Shown: positions 11,001 through 24,390 of the stretch, piece by piece
Layout of the letters: every line of letters starts with the position of its first letter
How positions within the stretch are numbered: position 1 is the stretch's first letter
From: Cryptomeria japonica
Taxonomy: Eukaryota; Streptophyta; Pinopsida; Cupressales; Cupressaceae
DNA length: 64,000 nt
Direction of reading: 5' to 3'
NCBI RefSeq assembly: GCF_030272615.1
Contig: NC_081415.1
Coordinates: 417,288,757-417,352,756 of the forward strand
Position numbers and translations under genes: made by a program
The notes under the pieces: generated by a model
What the model saw: only the letters and a program-made list of their open reading frames with translations
Told to the model about the DNA's origin: nothing
The model's database searches: none

Positions 11001-13700
11001 TTCACTCAAGAATCCCAAACAACGACCCTACAACTTCTACAAAGACATCAAGGGTTGGATTGGTTTCAATTTTATTGTTTTCATACCTCTCCCCATACTA
11101 AGCCATCTGGACAATGCCAATCCCACAGTGTCTCACAAAAGTCTCTCAGGACTCAAAGGCCACTACACCCAACCAAAGGTGGACACACACTTCCTAAGGA
11201 AATGGGGACCTCAAATACCTTTATTTAATATCCTATAGGGTTAATAGATCTGTTCCAATCATCAAACATGATGTATTGAGAAAAATTAGTACTACTGCTA
11301 CAATTAGGCCTGTCATGCCTAGTAGCCCTGCCGGTCTGAAAAACTTAAGGTTTCTTGTTAATTTCTCAAAAGACCTCTACAAATGAGAGTGGATTTTGTT
11401 TCATTAAAGTGATTTCCAAAGGATTCCAAAAGGGTTTTGGCAGATCCAATGTCTAAGGGTTATAAACCCAACTTCACTCCTAGGCCTAATAGCCCTAATT
11501 AGGCCACCTTAACAAAGGAAGTATACTCAAAACCTACTGCCTAGGCAAAGTAAGACTTGAGACATGTGGGGGACATGTATACAACATAAATTACCAAGTT
11601 ATAGCCCTTGGTTCCACTGCTATCATCATTTGTGGGGTCGGATGCATACCCAGCCAAGGTGGTCACATAGAGATGCCCACCTCTAAAACTTCAAACCCTC
11701 GCCTTTACCTGTCACTTCCCTGCAAAAGGTCTTGGAAATATTAAATTAAATTTTCACCACTTGCTTCACCCCAAAGGCCATACAAATCCCATGAGGTATC
11801 AGCAAGAAAAACTCATATTTGCTGTCAAACCCTAGGTAGACTGTCAAATCCGGGGTACCTTAAAAAAAAACCACTTTTCTCATGGCTCCAGAAGAGTTAG
11901 AGGCTCAAAATTGTTGCATTGGAAAGGTAAGACATGTGAATTTAATATTCAATAGGTTTTATGCCCTGGAGAAAGCCGTACTGCACGAAATATGGGAAAT
12001 AGCAGCAAAATGCAGGAAAAAGATAGATTTTTATTGGTTTCTTTGTTCACAAAACTTTCATTTTCCTTCAAAAACCTTGCCAAAGGTTGGATTTAGACCT
12101 TTAATGACCCTTCCAATAGTTATCAACTGATTTTGGAAACCAACATGGCGGTTTGGAGGAAGTTGCAATTTTGGGTTAAAAGTTGTCATAGTTGCTTGAC
12201 AACTTTTGACAACTTTTGACATTTTGTCCTCCTAAACACACCAAGACACTAATTGACCCCTAAGACACTTAAAAATCTTCAAATGCACTAAAAATTCCTT
12301 CAAGGCATGAATAACCCCAATTTCCATATACCCAAGGTGGTTTATAACACACCTACCTAGGGCATAGGCTTACAAGGTGGATTGACTTATTACATCAACA
12401 TGAAAATAAACCAAAACTATCCTTATGTGTTTCAAAACTTGAAAACCAATCAAGAGGAGTTTGATTCTTCAAGAATCCCATGATTTGAATTTGAAGATTC
12501 CCCTGCATCAATTGGCTATAGTGAGATGACTTGAATGTGGATTATCTATATCCACAAATCTATGGTCATTTGTGCATTGGTATGTTGTACTAGGATGGGA
12601 GGAAGGAATATTAGAGTACCTAGATAGTTATATATTGCCACTCTTAGTGTGGGCCACTATTAAGGGATTCTTGAATGGTCATGGAAGGCATACAATATAG
12701 TTTGCAGCAATGAAGTTCCCTCAGAGGGCATGATGCCGAGCTTTTTTGGGGGGAGTTACCTCCCCATTTGATGGGGAATTTGCAACTTTTTGGACAAGAC
12801 TTGGCTTTTATTGTGAAAGTTATGCTTGCATGATTATGAAAGGATATAAGTTTTACACGTAGGATCTAGATGCTTTCTTTCCTTACCTATGCGGGGAGAG
12901 ATTTTCCTTCAAATCATGCCCAGCCGAGGTAAACCTCTTTGGAATAATAATAACAAGCATTTCTTTAACAAAATAAATTATATATAAGAGCAATATATGC
13001 ATGGATTTACAAAAGTGTCATGCAGAATGTAGATCTATACCTTGTTACTTAAAAATAGAAGTTCTTTTCCGTGTTCATTTTTCCATGATATAACTTGACC
13101 TCGGGCAACCTTTTGACTATCAAGAAGTGACTTCCTTAGATGAAAGTAGTGATAAATGTCACTATCAACAAAAGAACAACCAATAAATGATAAATTTGCA
13201 GTGAGATCATAGTGCCTAAATCAGTCTAAAAGCTTATAAGGATCAGAACCAAGCCATATAAGCTTCAAGAACAATTTGAGAGCATCAAAGTCATCTAACA
13301 GACATTAGAAATTGTCAAATCAATGACACATTCATATCAAGCATCTTTACTTTTTTGAAAAGTAGACCACATTTCAGATCTAGATGACACCATAATGACT
13401 TTGATTTCCTCTTGCAAGATATTCCTCCATCATGTATTGCTTCATCGAAGTTCAAATTTTCTTCTTCAAGGGCTCTCAATGATTCTCTATATAGGATTCT
13501 TCGTGTCTATGAGATCCACTTCATTGGGAGGCCTACTTAAACATTTCACATCTGTTTGTGGACTCTCACCTTTCAAACATTTCACATCTTATAATTGAGC
13601 TTCGCTTTGTTTCGAGAATAGTTTAATATTCTCTACTTAACAGGGCCAACCACGTGAAGGTGGAAGCTCATTTGGCCCCTCCCCTCCCCCCCCCTAACAT
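8090..13700. other. Unassigned CACTA interior; possible buried LTR promoter
   Basis: No protein family was recognised in about 5.6 kb. A TATAAAA box at 9806-9812 sits in GGGTC-TATAAAAGGCC with a CCCTAATTAGGG segment ~70 bp upstream. This arrangement is often seen in plant LTRs, but I could not find paired LTRs, a primer-binding site or pol. The segment at 12180-12235 contains repeated TTGACAACTTT words that recur near 43195. A 124-codon frame at 10864-11238 has no recognisable features. Confidence 0.4.
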
Positions 13701-13714
13701 CACTCTAAATTCCT

Positions 13715-13905
13715 TGTTAACATCTAACATTCATTCATTCTTTCATCCATTATTAAAATATAACATTCATTCATTATCACATAACGTTCATTAACACATA
13801 AAATTCATTAACTTTCATTAAAACACAACATTCATCAATAATCATCAACACATATCATTCATGAACATTCATTAGCACATAATTACATTCATTACACATA
13901 AAAAT
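13715..13905. repeat. AACATTCATT-type imperfect tandem repeat
   Basis: Short imperfect iterations of CATTCATTAACACATA lie just beyond the 3' end of the Transposase_24-type gene, probably in its downstream region. Confidence 0.65.
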
Positions 13906-13929
13906 CAGTCATTATCAAATAAGGTAGAT

Positions 13930-16600
13930 TACAATCATTTCTTTCTTTGTTTTTTTTTGAAGCTATGAAAAGACTAAGTGGAACATCGGTTTCTTCATCA
14001 TTTCCCCCATCTGCAGATGTTATGCCCTCTTCTCATGCTCTTGATGTATGCCTAGTCCTATACAAAGGATGAGGATGCTGAACCAAAGGGGGGTCCTCTG
14101 CAATAACAAAGAATTGGGTTAAATTCAAAACATTTTTTTATTATTGTTACAAGTATTTCATTAATTTAAAGAACACAACCATTACACTCTTTACCTGATG
14201 GGGCCACATCATCTTCCACATCATTTTGTCTAGCCTCAACCTCGACATGCTGAGAACCCTCTAGATCCTCTGGAGTTGAAATACGAAATGTTACATTAAT
14301 CAATACACCAATTGCAATTAAATTTGTTTAAAGGAATAATAGTGGTCCTCTTTACCTGATTGAGGAACATCACGTTCCTGATGTTGTCTACCTGGATCAT
14401 GCTCCACTTGGTCACCACTGACTAAATGCTCTAAAATATTAACAATAAAGGTTACATTAATTACTACACTAATTTTCAATTTAAGATGTTTAATTGTATT
14501 AATAATTACATAAAAAAATTTGAATAGCAAATGAATACCTCCACTACTAGGATGCACATCCGGACCTTCATGTACAGGTTTTGTTCCACGATTATCATGC
14601 TGCATTGCAATGTCACGCACAGTGTTATCATTGCTTTCTTATTTAAAAAAAAAAAGTCACTTTATGTTGAAACTTAACATCAAATAGATTATTGGTTAAG
14701 TATTCAATTTGAAATAATTTTCATTTAGCCTAATTACCATTGTGATAGATGCATCAAAATCTCATGTTTGCCCACTCAATTCTCGTAGCCATTCAGCCAC
14801 GGCTATATAGCCTTTCTGGTAGCCAATTCTCTTGTCATCTTCCATGGGTGCTCTATTGAATTTAGAGCCCTGCATTTTTGCTTAGTATTGTGAATTTTGC
14901 TTGTATTGTTTGATAAAAAAAAAATTGTTTACAATTTATAAATATTTTGATGTGATACTTAATTTACTGATTCTTACAATTCGTGTGGCAAGTTTCATAT
15001 AACCACCAGAGCCGAGTTTGTGTTGCCCATGCTTTTCTTGTCTTGCCTTGGTTGCCTTTGACGTGTCACTCAATCTATGAAAAGTTTGAGATATGTTAGA
15101 TTATATAAATATAATGAATAATTAGTACATATTCACATTCTTAATAGTATCACATACCTTCTTTTGGCATCTAGTGGTGTATTTCCTTTTTTCCTTTCAA
15201 TTCTCTCCTTTGCATCCAAAATTAGGTCCATCCACTCCCTCTTTGGAATCATGGGGGGATGCTCATACTTTACGTTCTTCTCTAAATGTGTCCTGTATTG
15301 GTCCCTCACATACTTCAAATATGTGCCAGCTTTTTCTAGGAGCTTATTCTTGTCGAATGTGTCATTTCCAAACAACCCTACCATACAGTTTGTGAGTTCA
15401 TCTTTTTACTTTTTTTCTTGGTCATTCCACCTTTAAAGCAAAAACGAACCTGTTAGATTTAGAAAGAAACTAAAGCTACCTTTGATATAGTTCAAGAAAT
15501 GGATAAAAGGAAAACTATTCTAGCAATGATATGAAATCAAAATAGTGGATAAGGATTAGTTCACGTATGATGTTCCACCTTTTACGTATGGTGGGCCCAA
15601 ATATCTGCAATGAAATGTCATTAAGATTTTTATAAAAAATATCATTTCCTACAAAAAAAACATGGGATCATTAGTCCAAAATGAGTGATCAATAAGTAAA
15701 TTACAATTAGACTATATATAATAATATTTTTAAAGTACCTTGAACCTTTTGTATCTTCAAGGGAATCAATTCTTCGTCGCTCACCACCAATGTGGCCTGC
15801 AACATTCCCATACTAGCAATACGGGAAGATCCAGGAAATGATGGTATGTTATCAGTAGTACTCACCTCTGGCGCATCCTCATGTGCATCTCCTGCCACAT
15901 TAAATGAATCCACTATGAAATGCCTCCAAGAAAGAACACTTCAAGGGTAATAAACACATAATGAAAGAGAGAGAAGAAGAGGGATCTACCACCAGTGGGT
16001 GGGTCAACACGAGCCGGTGCAATAGACGATGTTTGCATGCTACATGTTGCCAACATTACAGTCAGCAATATAGTTGGGCTCGACCTCGGACCCTTGTCAG
16101 CACCTGAAGAGTAATACATTAAATATGTAAAACATTAAAAAAGCAAGTTCACAAGTCCAAAGGAGTGGTTTTAATATATAGAACATGGTCATCACCTGAA
16201 CTACTCGCAATACCCTGATCATCGCCACCAGGATGATGAGGCCCTATAAATTTCTATAAAAACAACACATACATATTTTATTTAATGACATAAAAGAGAT
16301 AAAAATATAAACCATTATTGAACTTTTGTTATGATTAAAGCTTTCATTACTGCTTACTTGCAAGTTTTCCATTGTCGTCAACAATAGTTGCACCCTCTTT
16401 GTTATCTCATCAGTCTGAGGACTTATGGTTGCCAAATCAAGAATCTCTTGCCTAATTTTTCTAATATTCTTATGTACAAATTGCATAGGGTTTGCGGTAA
16501 GTGCGATGTCATCAGCGCATAACACTGTCGAGTGCCCCACATCCCTATGGAGGTGCTAAGGTACTGTAGGTTCCTTTCCCTTATCCTGAACATCCATCTG
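13930..16600 (-). pseudogene. Transposase_24-type (Ptta/En/Spm, TNPA-like) protein gene of the CACTA element
   Basis: Read on the minus strand, coding segments appear at about 16540-16370 (N-terminal, helical), 16245-16200, 16095-15985, 15895-15735, 15410-15155, 15075-14980 and 14870-14760, followed by three short exons ending in P-S-G before the last segment at about 14100-13930. The core includes KYVRDQYRTHLEKN, EWMDLILDAKERIERKKG, KATKARQEKHGQHKLGSGGY and WLRELSGQ. This order (charged helices, a K-x-N/A-R-x-K-x-x-H-x-x-G-S block, then a C-terminal helical part) is that of the plant Transposase_24 family, which in CACTA elements corresponds to the DNA-binding accessory protein acting with the TNP2-type transposase. 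It lies downstream of the transposase on the same strand. Exon borders are approximate, and stops in several segments suggest it is inactive. Confidence 0.68.
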
Positions 16601-16889
16601 TGACAAGAATATAATTAACACTATCAAAATTACTTCAAAACACTCAAGAAAAGATCATAATGTAACAGTTTGATTCTATCTAATTTGTACAATTATAATG
16701 AGGTTTACCTGCTCCATAGAAGTGTTGGGACCTACAACCCTATCTATGCTATGTGGTGGATCCATGTGGCCTTGTGACAAAGAAAAAATATAAAAACGTT
16801 AGCGAAATGAAACCAATAGACTTAGCAAAAAAACTTAATAATACAATGGTTTATTGGATTCATTAATTGGAAGTTGGCTTAAATGGTAT

Positions 16890-17655
16890 ATATAGTACGT
16901 ACCACCCCCATGATAGTAACTTTGTTTGTATCTATACGATTCAAATTGTAATCGATTAGCAAATCTTCCCTTGCACTTATTGATTTTATTGCACATACAA
17001 ACACACAATTTCCCTCACGTGCCTCAAATATGCAATTGGGTTGCTTATTAGTTGACCTAGGTCATGTACTATTTATAAAACCTGCAATATTCCCTGTTGC
17101 TTTTAGCCTTCCATCAATGTATACAGCCACTCATTTACTTTGATCATTATCTTTTTGTTGTATATAATTGGCTGACAGTGCATACCTACACATACTTTTT
17201 TTATATTGAGCAATCTGCATCCAATCATTATAATTGTAACAAGGTTCAACAAACTCCATCAATTCAGCAACTTTGTTGTAATAGACCTTTATGTTGTCCA
17301 TGGAAAATAGGCCCAAACCATGTAACGACGAAGGTGCTATGCGATATATCCTCTCATTAACACAAAAATCAGTGTTTATTGGAGGAAGTTCCTTGGGTAC
17401 ACATTGTTTCAGTAGATGTTTGTACCTCAAGGGCACCTCAATGTCGCCTTTGGTCTCATCATCATAAGAACATGACCCCCCTTGAGCAAGAAAAAATTCC
17501 ATGCATTTATTAAATTTTCTTCTAATCTTTTGACCTCTAGTTGATCTCCCTATTTGAGATCTACTACATGTCTCACTTTCCTCTTCTATTCCTGCCTTTC
17601 CCTCACTCGAGGAAGACACATCTGACAAATACCTATTTGGTGATACCTGTGCACC
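16890..17655 (-). pseudogene. SET-domain protein gene carried by the CACTA element
   Basis: The minus-strand frame opens at about 17647 after an AG acceptor and runs through a Ser/Glu-rich N-terminus into SLHGLGLFS, a block containing YNYNDWM and MCRYALSANYI, then GNIAGFINST, PNCIFEAREGNCVFVCAIKS, and ISAREDLLIDYNL. The order GLG-F, F-I-N, P-N-C, V-F-V-A-I and E-D/E-L-L-x-D-Y matches SET protein lysine methyltransferase cores: the FIN...PNC region forms the cofactor pocket and the final DY is the catalytic/structural tyrosine region. The usual N-H-S-C is replaced by N-S-T, so methyltransferase activity is doubtful. Two in-frame TGA codons (near 17132 and 17008) break it. It sits between the TNP2 and Transposase_24 blocks on the same strand. 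A short upstream exon with NPFDEDPAQSHGS may lie at about 17965-17905. Confidence 0.72.
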
Positions 17656-18406
17656 CTCAAATGAGAGAGTTAGTTGGTAATGAGATAGATATTTTGCAAA
17701 TGAGGGTAATATTGATGAAGAAGTCAGCCATAAAGTTGATGTTGAGATTAAAATTTGAGTAAGTCCAACTAGGGCCTCAAGTGTTGATAACTGTATTAGA
17801 TTTGTTGCTAATGTTGATGTTTGAAAAACTGAGGAAGTTTGTTTTTCTTGTAATTTTTAAAAAATATATTATTTCTATAAGGTGTATTGACTTATACCTG
17901 TCGATCCATGAGACTGTGCAGGATCCTCGTCAAAGGGGTTCAGGTTCCTGCACCAACAATTGAGCATCATAAGCATTACATTTGTAATTTGACAAACAAT
18001 AAATATTGCAGTATCATAAGCATCATAAGCATCACATATGTATCATCATATATGTAATCGAGCATCATAAGAATCACATATGTATCATCATAAACATGTA
18101 ATCCATCACATACGTATCATAAATCACCATCCATCACATAGCTAATAAGTAGTCCACATTCCATAAATAAACACAAAGTTCAAAAAATGTCACATGTATC
18201 ATCATAAGCATGTAATCCATCACATATGTATTTTAAATCACCATCTATCACATAGCTAGAGGTGCATCATGAATTAATTAAGTAATGGCATTAGAATTCA
18301 AAACATATGAATTATTTATGTAACCATATAAGTCAAATCAATTTCTATCAAGATATTAATATTAAATAGATAATATAATAATCGCATCTCATACATTTCA
18401 TTCATG

Positions 18407-18444
18407 TCATTGATCTTCTTCTTCATCCAACTCATCATCATGAC

Positions 18445-18508
<64 letters not shown>

Positions 18509-21500
18509 GTCGTCGTCGTCGTCATCATCATCATCATCATCACCATCACCGACACCATCACCATCACCATCACCATCATCATTAGCAGTAGCACCATCAT
18601 CATCATCAACTTCTTCTTCGTGTACATTTCCGTCAGGAACATCATCGAGTAACTGTCGATCGTGATCATCTATATCATCTTCTACTTCTTTGGTATCTTC
18701 TTCTTTCATCACATTATACATTATCGGCCTTCCTCTTGGATCATGTCTAAAAACAAATGACCAACCCGGTTTATGTGGAACCTCTGAGTAAAATACCTAC
18801 TCACATTGACTTGGAAGAACATAGGGCTCATCCCCAACTCGTTCAAACGACCTTGTATTAACCATTGTAAATCCATTATCATGTTCGATAACAATTCTAT
18901 CAGTATCATTTATATTCAGTCGTAGCCTATACCATTTGATGACGAACATAACTAATTTGAAGGAATTAAAGTCACACTCAAGTATATCATCCAAAATGCC
19001 ATAGTATAGATTTTGAGACACTTGAGGATGTATTTCATTTCTAGATGAAATATTGGTCACCTCAAAGATTGCAATTATCCCAGAATCACAAGTTTTCTTC
19101 ATGTCATCCAACTGTTTGATGTGAAATTTATAACCATTGTAGCACATAGCCTTGTGGTGTTTGACCTGCAATATGTCTAACATATTAAAATTATTGCATC
19201 ATGAGTTGATAAACATACGGGTGATTAATTAAATTATATGTACCTGTTGATCTCTTAAACCATATGCTAAATCAATTTCCCTTTGTGTAACATTGGAATC
19301 TCCATTACGATGAGCTTCTTTAACCAATGAAGCGACACCATCCCATGTTAATGTGCCACCAGAATGTTGGCATCGTTCAATCCACACCATCATCCAAGAT
19401 TGTTTGCAATATACAAATGTAGTGCATCCCACACCTGACCAACTGTACAAATAATTAATAGACCACTTACAATTGATTTATTTAGAAGATGAAGAATTAA
19501 TTTACTACAATAACATCTTATAATTACCTCTCACTTTCTTCAATCTACCTTTCCCCATCAAGTGCTCCCCTTCAAATTTATTAATGGGGTTGGGATCCCA
19601 AATGTGATCTACGTGGATTTTTGCTGCAAACTTAGGAAGATTTTCAGTAATGTACACCATAGTTTGGTATACCATATATCCCTCCACCATAGAACCCTCA
19701 GGATGTGCTCTTTGTTGAACCAAAGCCTTCAAAAATTTCAAGTGCCTCTCAACCATCCACATTGACCTAGTGTGTACAGGTCCACACAATTCGATCTCCT
19801 CAACTTGGTGTATGAGGTAGTGTTCTTGTGCATTGAAAAAAGTTGAAGGTAGACACTTTTGCATTTCACACATTAGATGAGGGATTTTTCTCTTCCAATA
19901 CTTTATATCTTCCTTGTGGATTTCTTTAGATGACAACCACCTAATTAAAGAGATTGAAGACGCAAAAATATATAAACGAGACTTTACAAAATAATATACA
20001 AATATATTGCATAACAAGTAAAATAAATGGCAAATATAATATCTATACAACAAGTTGAACAAACATCACTACTTACCTCATGTATTTTCCAAGATCATAT
20101 ATGACTTGCTTGATATTATTGTCAAAGTGGTTTGGGAGAGATAGAGGTAGAACGTACTGCAATAATTATAAAATGATCTTTTCATTGTTTTCTAACATAA
20201 TACAATGAAAAGTACATGCGCAGTATACAAATATATAGTAAATACACAAGAACGCAAATTACCTTAATGAAGGTATGCCAATCATGCGTTTTCATCCCTG
20301 GCCCAAATTCACTCTTCTTTGATATGAGATTGTTTATGTTCGCAGCAAATCCTGTGGGAAATCAAATTTTTCGTATGACTTCTTTTATAGAATTGATTTG
20401 CTGCTCCGTTAATAACCAAGGAAGGGCACTTATATTAATCTGATCTCCTTTGCTATTTGATTGAATGACATTTTTCATTGCGTGATTGGATTCCACAATG
20501 TCACTACAAATTTTTATTTGTCACGCCTTCCATCCAATATTTTCCATAATGTCTTTGTTATATTCTTTCCAATATGCATTGTATCAAACAAATGCATAAT
20601 TTGTAGTTGCTCGTAGTAAGGCAACCTACTGAATTATCTGGGATAACTTTTTAGTCCCTTTGGAAGGTGGCCATCCATGCCTTGACGACCTTCAGTATCA
20701 TCAACTACATCATCAGTAAACAAAACACGATAGAAAAATTCAAATTCCAAACATAAACCATTAGATGGAATGACATTACCTTGATGATTAATTCTATTAT
20801 ATTCCAACTTCCATAAATGAGGAGTCATTCTTCGTGGCTTTGATGTAGTCTCTTTCCCATTGAAAAGATGTTTTTCAGTATTCCGGTACTTATGATTTTT
20901 GTGAAGGAAGTGCCTATACTCATCAAACACTTGCTTTCCTAAACTTTTTGAATGACGGGATTTCATCTTTGGACCACAAACTGGACATGCAAATTTTCCC
21001 TTTGTTTGAAGACCTACAAGATAATGTATAATTCTATTAAATCTGTTAATTTTTATAATTATAATTATCATGCACAACTTGAACACTATAACGTACCACA
21101 AAAATGTGTTAGCCCTGGGGCATCATGTATTGTCCATACAAGCATTGCATGGAATTGAAATTGTCTTTGTCCTATTGTTCTAGAGATGTCATACATGGTC
21201 ACACCATTCCATAACTCCAACAACTCGTCGATAAGAGGCTCAATATATACATTCATATCTTTAACTCGGTACTTGCCTAGTGGAATGAACAAAAACATTA
21301 CATAATTATTATGACCATTTTACTGCAATATTTATAATTAAATGTAGATGACTATTAAATGATAAAATACCTGGAACAATCATTGCCAACATTATGTGCT
21401 CCCTATTTATTGACATCCATGGAGGAATATTATTGTTGATAACAAAAATAGGCCACACCGAGTAAACAGATCTCAACTCTCCAAATGGATTGACACCGTC

Positions 21501-22698
21501 CGCTGCCAATGAAAGCCTGAGATTACGAGGTTCTTCTTTAAAGTGTGGCCACTTTTCCTCTATGTCCATAAATGCTGAGCCATCCGTAGGCATTCGAATA
21601 ATGTCATCTTGACTTCTATTGCGTGCATGGTAATCCATAAATTGTGCCAAGCTAGTGCACCTGAATAATCATTGCATATGTGGAATAATGGGCATATAAC
21701 GAAGAACCTTGTGAGGCACCTTTTTTGTTATTTGATTTGTTCGATATCTACTGATATGACATTCAGGGCATTCTATTCCAAATTCATGTTGTTTATGATA
21801 TATAATATGATCATTGGGACAAGCATATATTGTTTGATACTCCATTCCAATATCTTTCATAATGGCAGATAATTCTCGGTATGAGCGAGGTAGAATATTT
21901 GATGGTGGTAAGAAAAACTCACCTATCAATCTACAACAAAAAAAAAAGTTTGAGGTGTTAATATAAAGAATATTAATGGTACATGATTCACCATTTATTA
22001 ACTGTAATGACATGTATGACACACCTTAACATACGAGAGATTGTTATGTTGGATAAACCATTCATAACCTTCAAGTTCACCAACAACAATACAACAGAGA
22101 GAAGAGTTGTTTGGGAGCCTTTGTAAAGGGGCTCATATGCCTTCTCAAGAAGAGGTAAATCATGAACATCAAGGTCATCCTGATCATCATGATCAGCTGT
22201 GCCAGTACTAAATGTGTCATGGATCAATGTATTTGTACCATCATCTTCAATTGTGTTTTCTGGTGCATGATCGTCATCTTCCATGGGATCATTATCTTCA
22301 TCTTCGATATTCACACCTCCATGTTCCTCCACTTCCAAAACCATATTCTCAGGGTTTTGTTTATCCATACCATGTGCTCTAGGGTGCTCCACCTATATAA
22401 AATTGATATACATAAATAAACCGTGATCATGATCTCATTATCAAGTGATTTCTTATGTATATAAATTGTTAAAATGATATAATGAACAACTTACCAGTGG
22501 ATGATAATCATGTCCCCCTTCAATGTGACCATGTTGCCTACAATGTTTCTTAGCTGTTTTGATTAGAAGTCTTCTAGTCTTTAAGCCCTTACAAATTTTG
22601 CAGGGACAATAACATTTCCCATCACCTTTTCTTTTCAAGTTAGACCATAATCTAGCAATTGTCTCCTTATTTTGTTCTTCACTGATATTATCTGACAT
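18407..22698 (-). pseudogene. TNP2-type CACTA transposase, multi-exon
   Basis: Exons on the minus strand follow the TNP2 family order. 22698-22495 carries the Transpos_assoc zinc-binding region (CYCPCKICKG...H...H). 22395-22024 is acidic and then has KAYEPLYKGS. 21935-21370 has ACPNDHIIYHK, CPECHISRY, KVPHKVLRYMPIIP and LSLAADGVNPFG. 21276-21099 has YIEPLIDELLELWNGV. 21020-20260 has KGKFACPVCG, MHLFDTMHIGKNI and MKTHDWH. 20159-19527 is a DUF4218-like part with MCEMQKCLPS and MWMVERHLKFLKALV. 19440-19244 and 19168-18407 form a DUF4216-like C-terminus. The protein would cut and paste CACTA termini. Stops occur at RYMPIIPHMQ-stop-LF (CGA to TGA), near 20640, and at QCE-stop-VFYSE (CAG to TAG). 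The last exon ends in a long aspartate run. Splice sites fit GT-AG where checked. Confidence 0.85.
18437..18600. repeat. (CAT)n/(GAT)n microsatellite inside the transposase C-terminus
   Basis: About 35 CAT triplets, with CGT and CAC variants, encode a run of Asp residues on the minus strand at the end of the TNP2-type frame. The adjacent 18000-18260 has a looser repeat built on CATCATAAGCATCACATATG. Confidence 0.9.
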
Positions 22699-22699
22699 G

Positions 22700-24390
22700 G
22701 TCTTTCTTCACAGGCAAAAAAATCAGGCTATGGAAACTTCAGTGCAAAAGCTTCACAAAAATTGCAAATCGAACCAAAACCATTTAACTCTTCTTTTTCA
22801 TCTTAAAACATTGAACTTAATAGAGAACGTATTTAATGTAGCTGATTGTGTGAATTTTTGAGCATTGTGTCTGCAAATTCTTACTAAAAGTTTGCCTGTT
22901 GCAGACTTTCTGAGAGACAATTTTGAGTATTCTAAGCTAATTAGGCCATGAAAAGATGGTTTTACACCTTCCAAGGGTTAGAGAACAAGGTTTACAAAAG
23001 TTGCTCATAAGGAGTATGCAACATTGACAACTTTTCCTTTCTTGCTTTCTACAAACACATCTTTAGTATGAAAACCAATTACATTCTAGAACATGAGAAC
23101 ATGTCTATCATTAGAGACACAAGAGAATCACATTAGCCCTGCACAAAAAGGCATTGGCAATTACAAAACAATAAGTTGTTCACTATCAAGTTAATTATGA
23201 CTGCATTTTTGCCCTTTCATTGGTTTTTCACTTTTGACCTGCACTTTACATTGTCTAAACTCTTTCCCAAAGGTCTGATTTGTGCTCTTTATTAATTCCC
23301 TATCTTTGGATGCTTGTTGTCCTTCATACCTGCTATTTGGAAGAGGAAGATAGCATAAACAACTTCAACAAAAGTGTAAAAATTAGTCATAATTGACTAT
23401 GACAGCCAGCTAGGCGTTACTACTTTGCCTAGAAGATCATTAATTGATCTTGGCAACCTCAAAACCCATGGGCAGGGTCAAAAACCACTCCTTGGTCTTG
23501 TTTGCAAACAAATAGAAAGAGGTTTAAAGCTTTACAAACTCCAATGTATGGTGGAGAGTAAGCAAGTGAATGAAAATCAACTCCAAAACAGTGACTCACT
23601 AGTATTCTAAATGATCATTCGACTAAAGCTACAAACATTAACCTGATGCGTTTCTAGCATGTCTACATGAATATCTATGGTTACTGTAACGTATTTCTAT
23701 TATCATGAGATTTCTACTTTTTTGGTCAGTTTAGAATAGGATGTGTGTAGATGTATATATGTAACCACAATTATTACTTCTGACACATCAAATAGACGAC
23801 AATAGATAAAGTATATATGTAACCATAGTTATTACTTCTGACACATCAAATAGACCTACAATTCTAGGTACTAGTTTGGCTAATTTTCCCAATGATATAG
23901 AACTCTTATGAGGTTTAACCCTCAAAAAGACTTTGTTTTGAAAGTCCCATTCTTATGTGCATAGCTCTTCTATATGTTTTCTACCTCCTTTAACCACCCC
24001 TTGGTTAATCTCATTTCATCAAGTATCTCCTAAGAATATTTGAACCAATTCCAATCTTGTCTTCAACTAGATATCCCAAATGATATGTGTACAATACTTT
24101 CATCCATAAATATATTTAAATGGTGTCATACCCAAAGATGCATGATAGGAGTTATTATATGCAAACTCTTCCAATGGAAGATACTCCTCCAACATAGACT
24201 ATTAATCCATGGAATACATCCTAAGGAGGTCTTCGACTACTTGCTTCACTATCTTTGTTTGTCAATTTGTCTATGGGTAGTATGTCAAACTAAAATTCAA
24301 TATTATCCCAAATATTTCATTCAATATTTTCCAAAATTTAGAAATTATATGAGTATCTCATTTTGATATGATCATCTCAAGTACTCAATT
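22700..24390. other. CACTA 5' region, no gene recognised
   Basis: Upstream of the minus-strand transposase start. There are no family-level protein similarities. A near-duplicate phrase of about 45 bp (ACCAYAATTATTACTTCTGACACATCAAATAGAC in variant form) occurs at about 23763 and 23823. Any element promoter would be expected between here and the right terminus. Confidence 0.45.

Noticed and set aside
10864-11238. 124-codon plus-strand frame
   Set aside because: No recognisable motif, overlapped by an opposing frame, and codon pattern like its surroundings.
18404-18669. Poly-Ile and poly-Met frames over the CAT repeat
   Set aside because: Alternative frames of the microsatellite; only the Asp frame continues the transposase.
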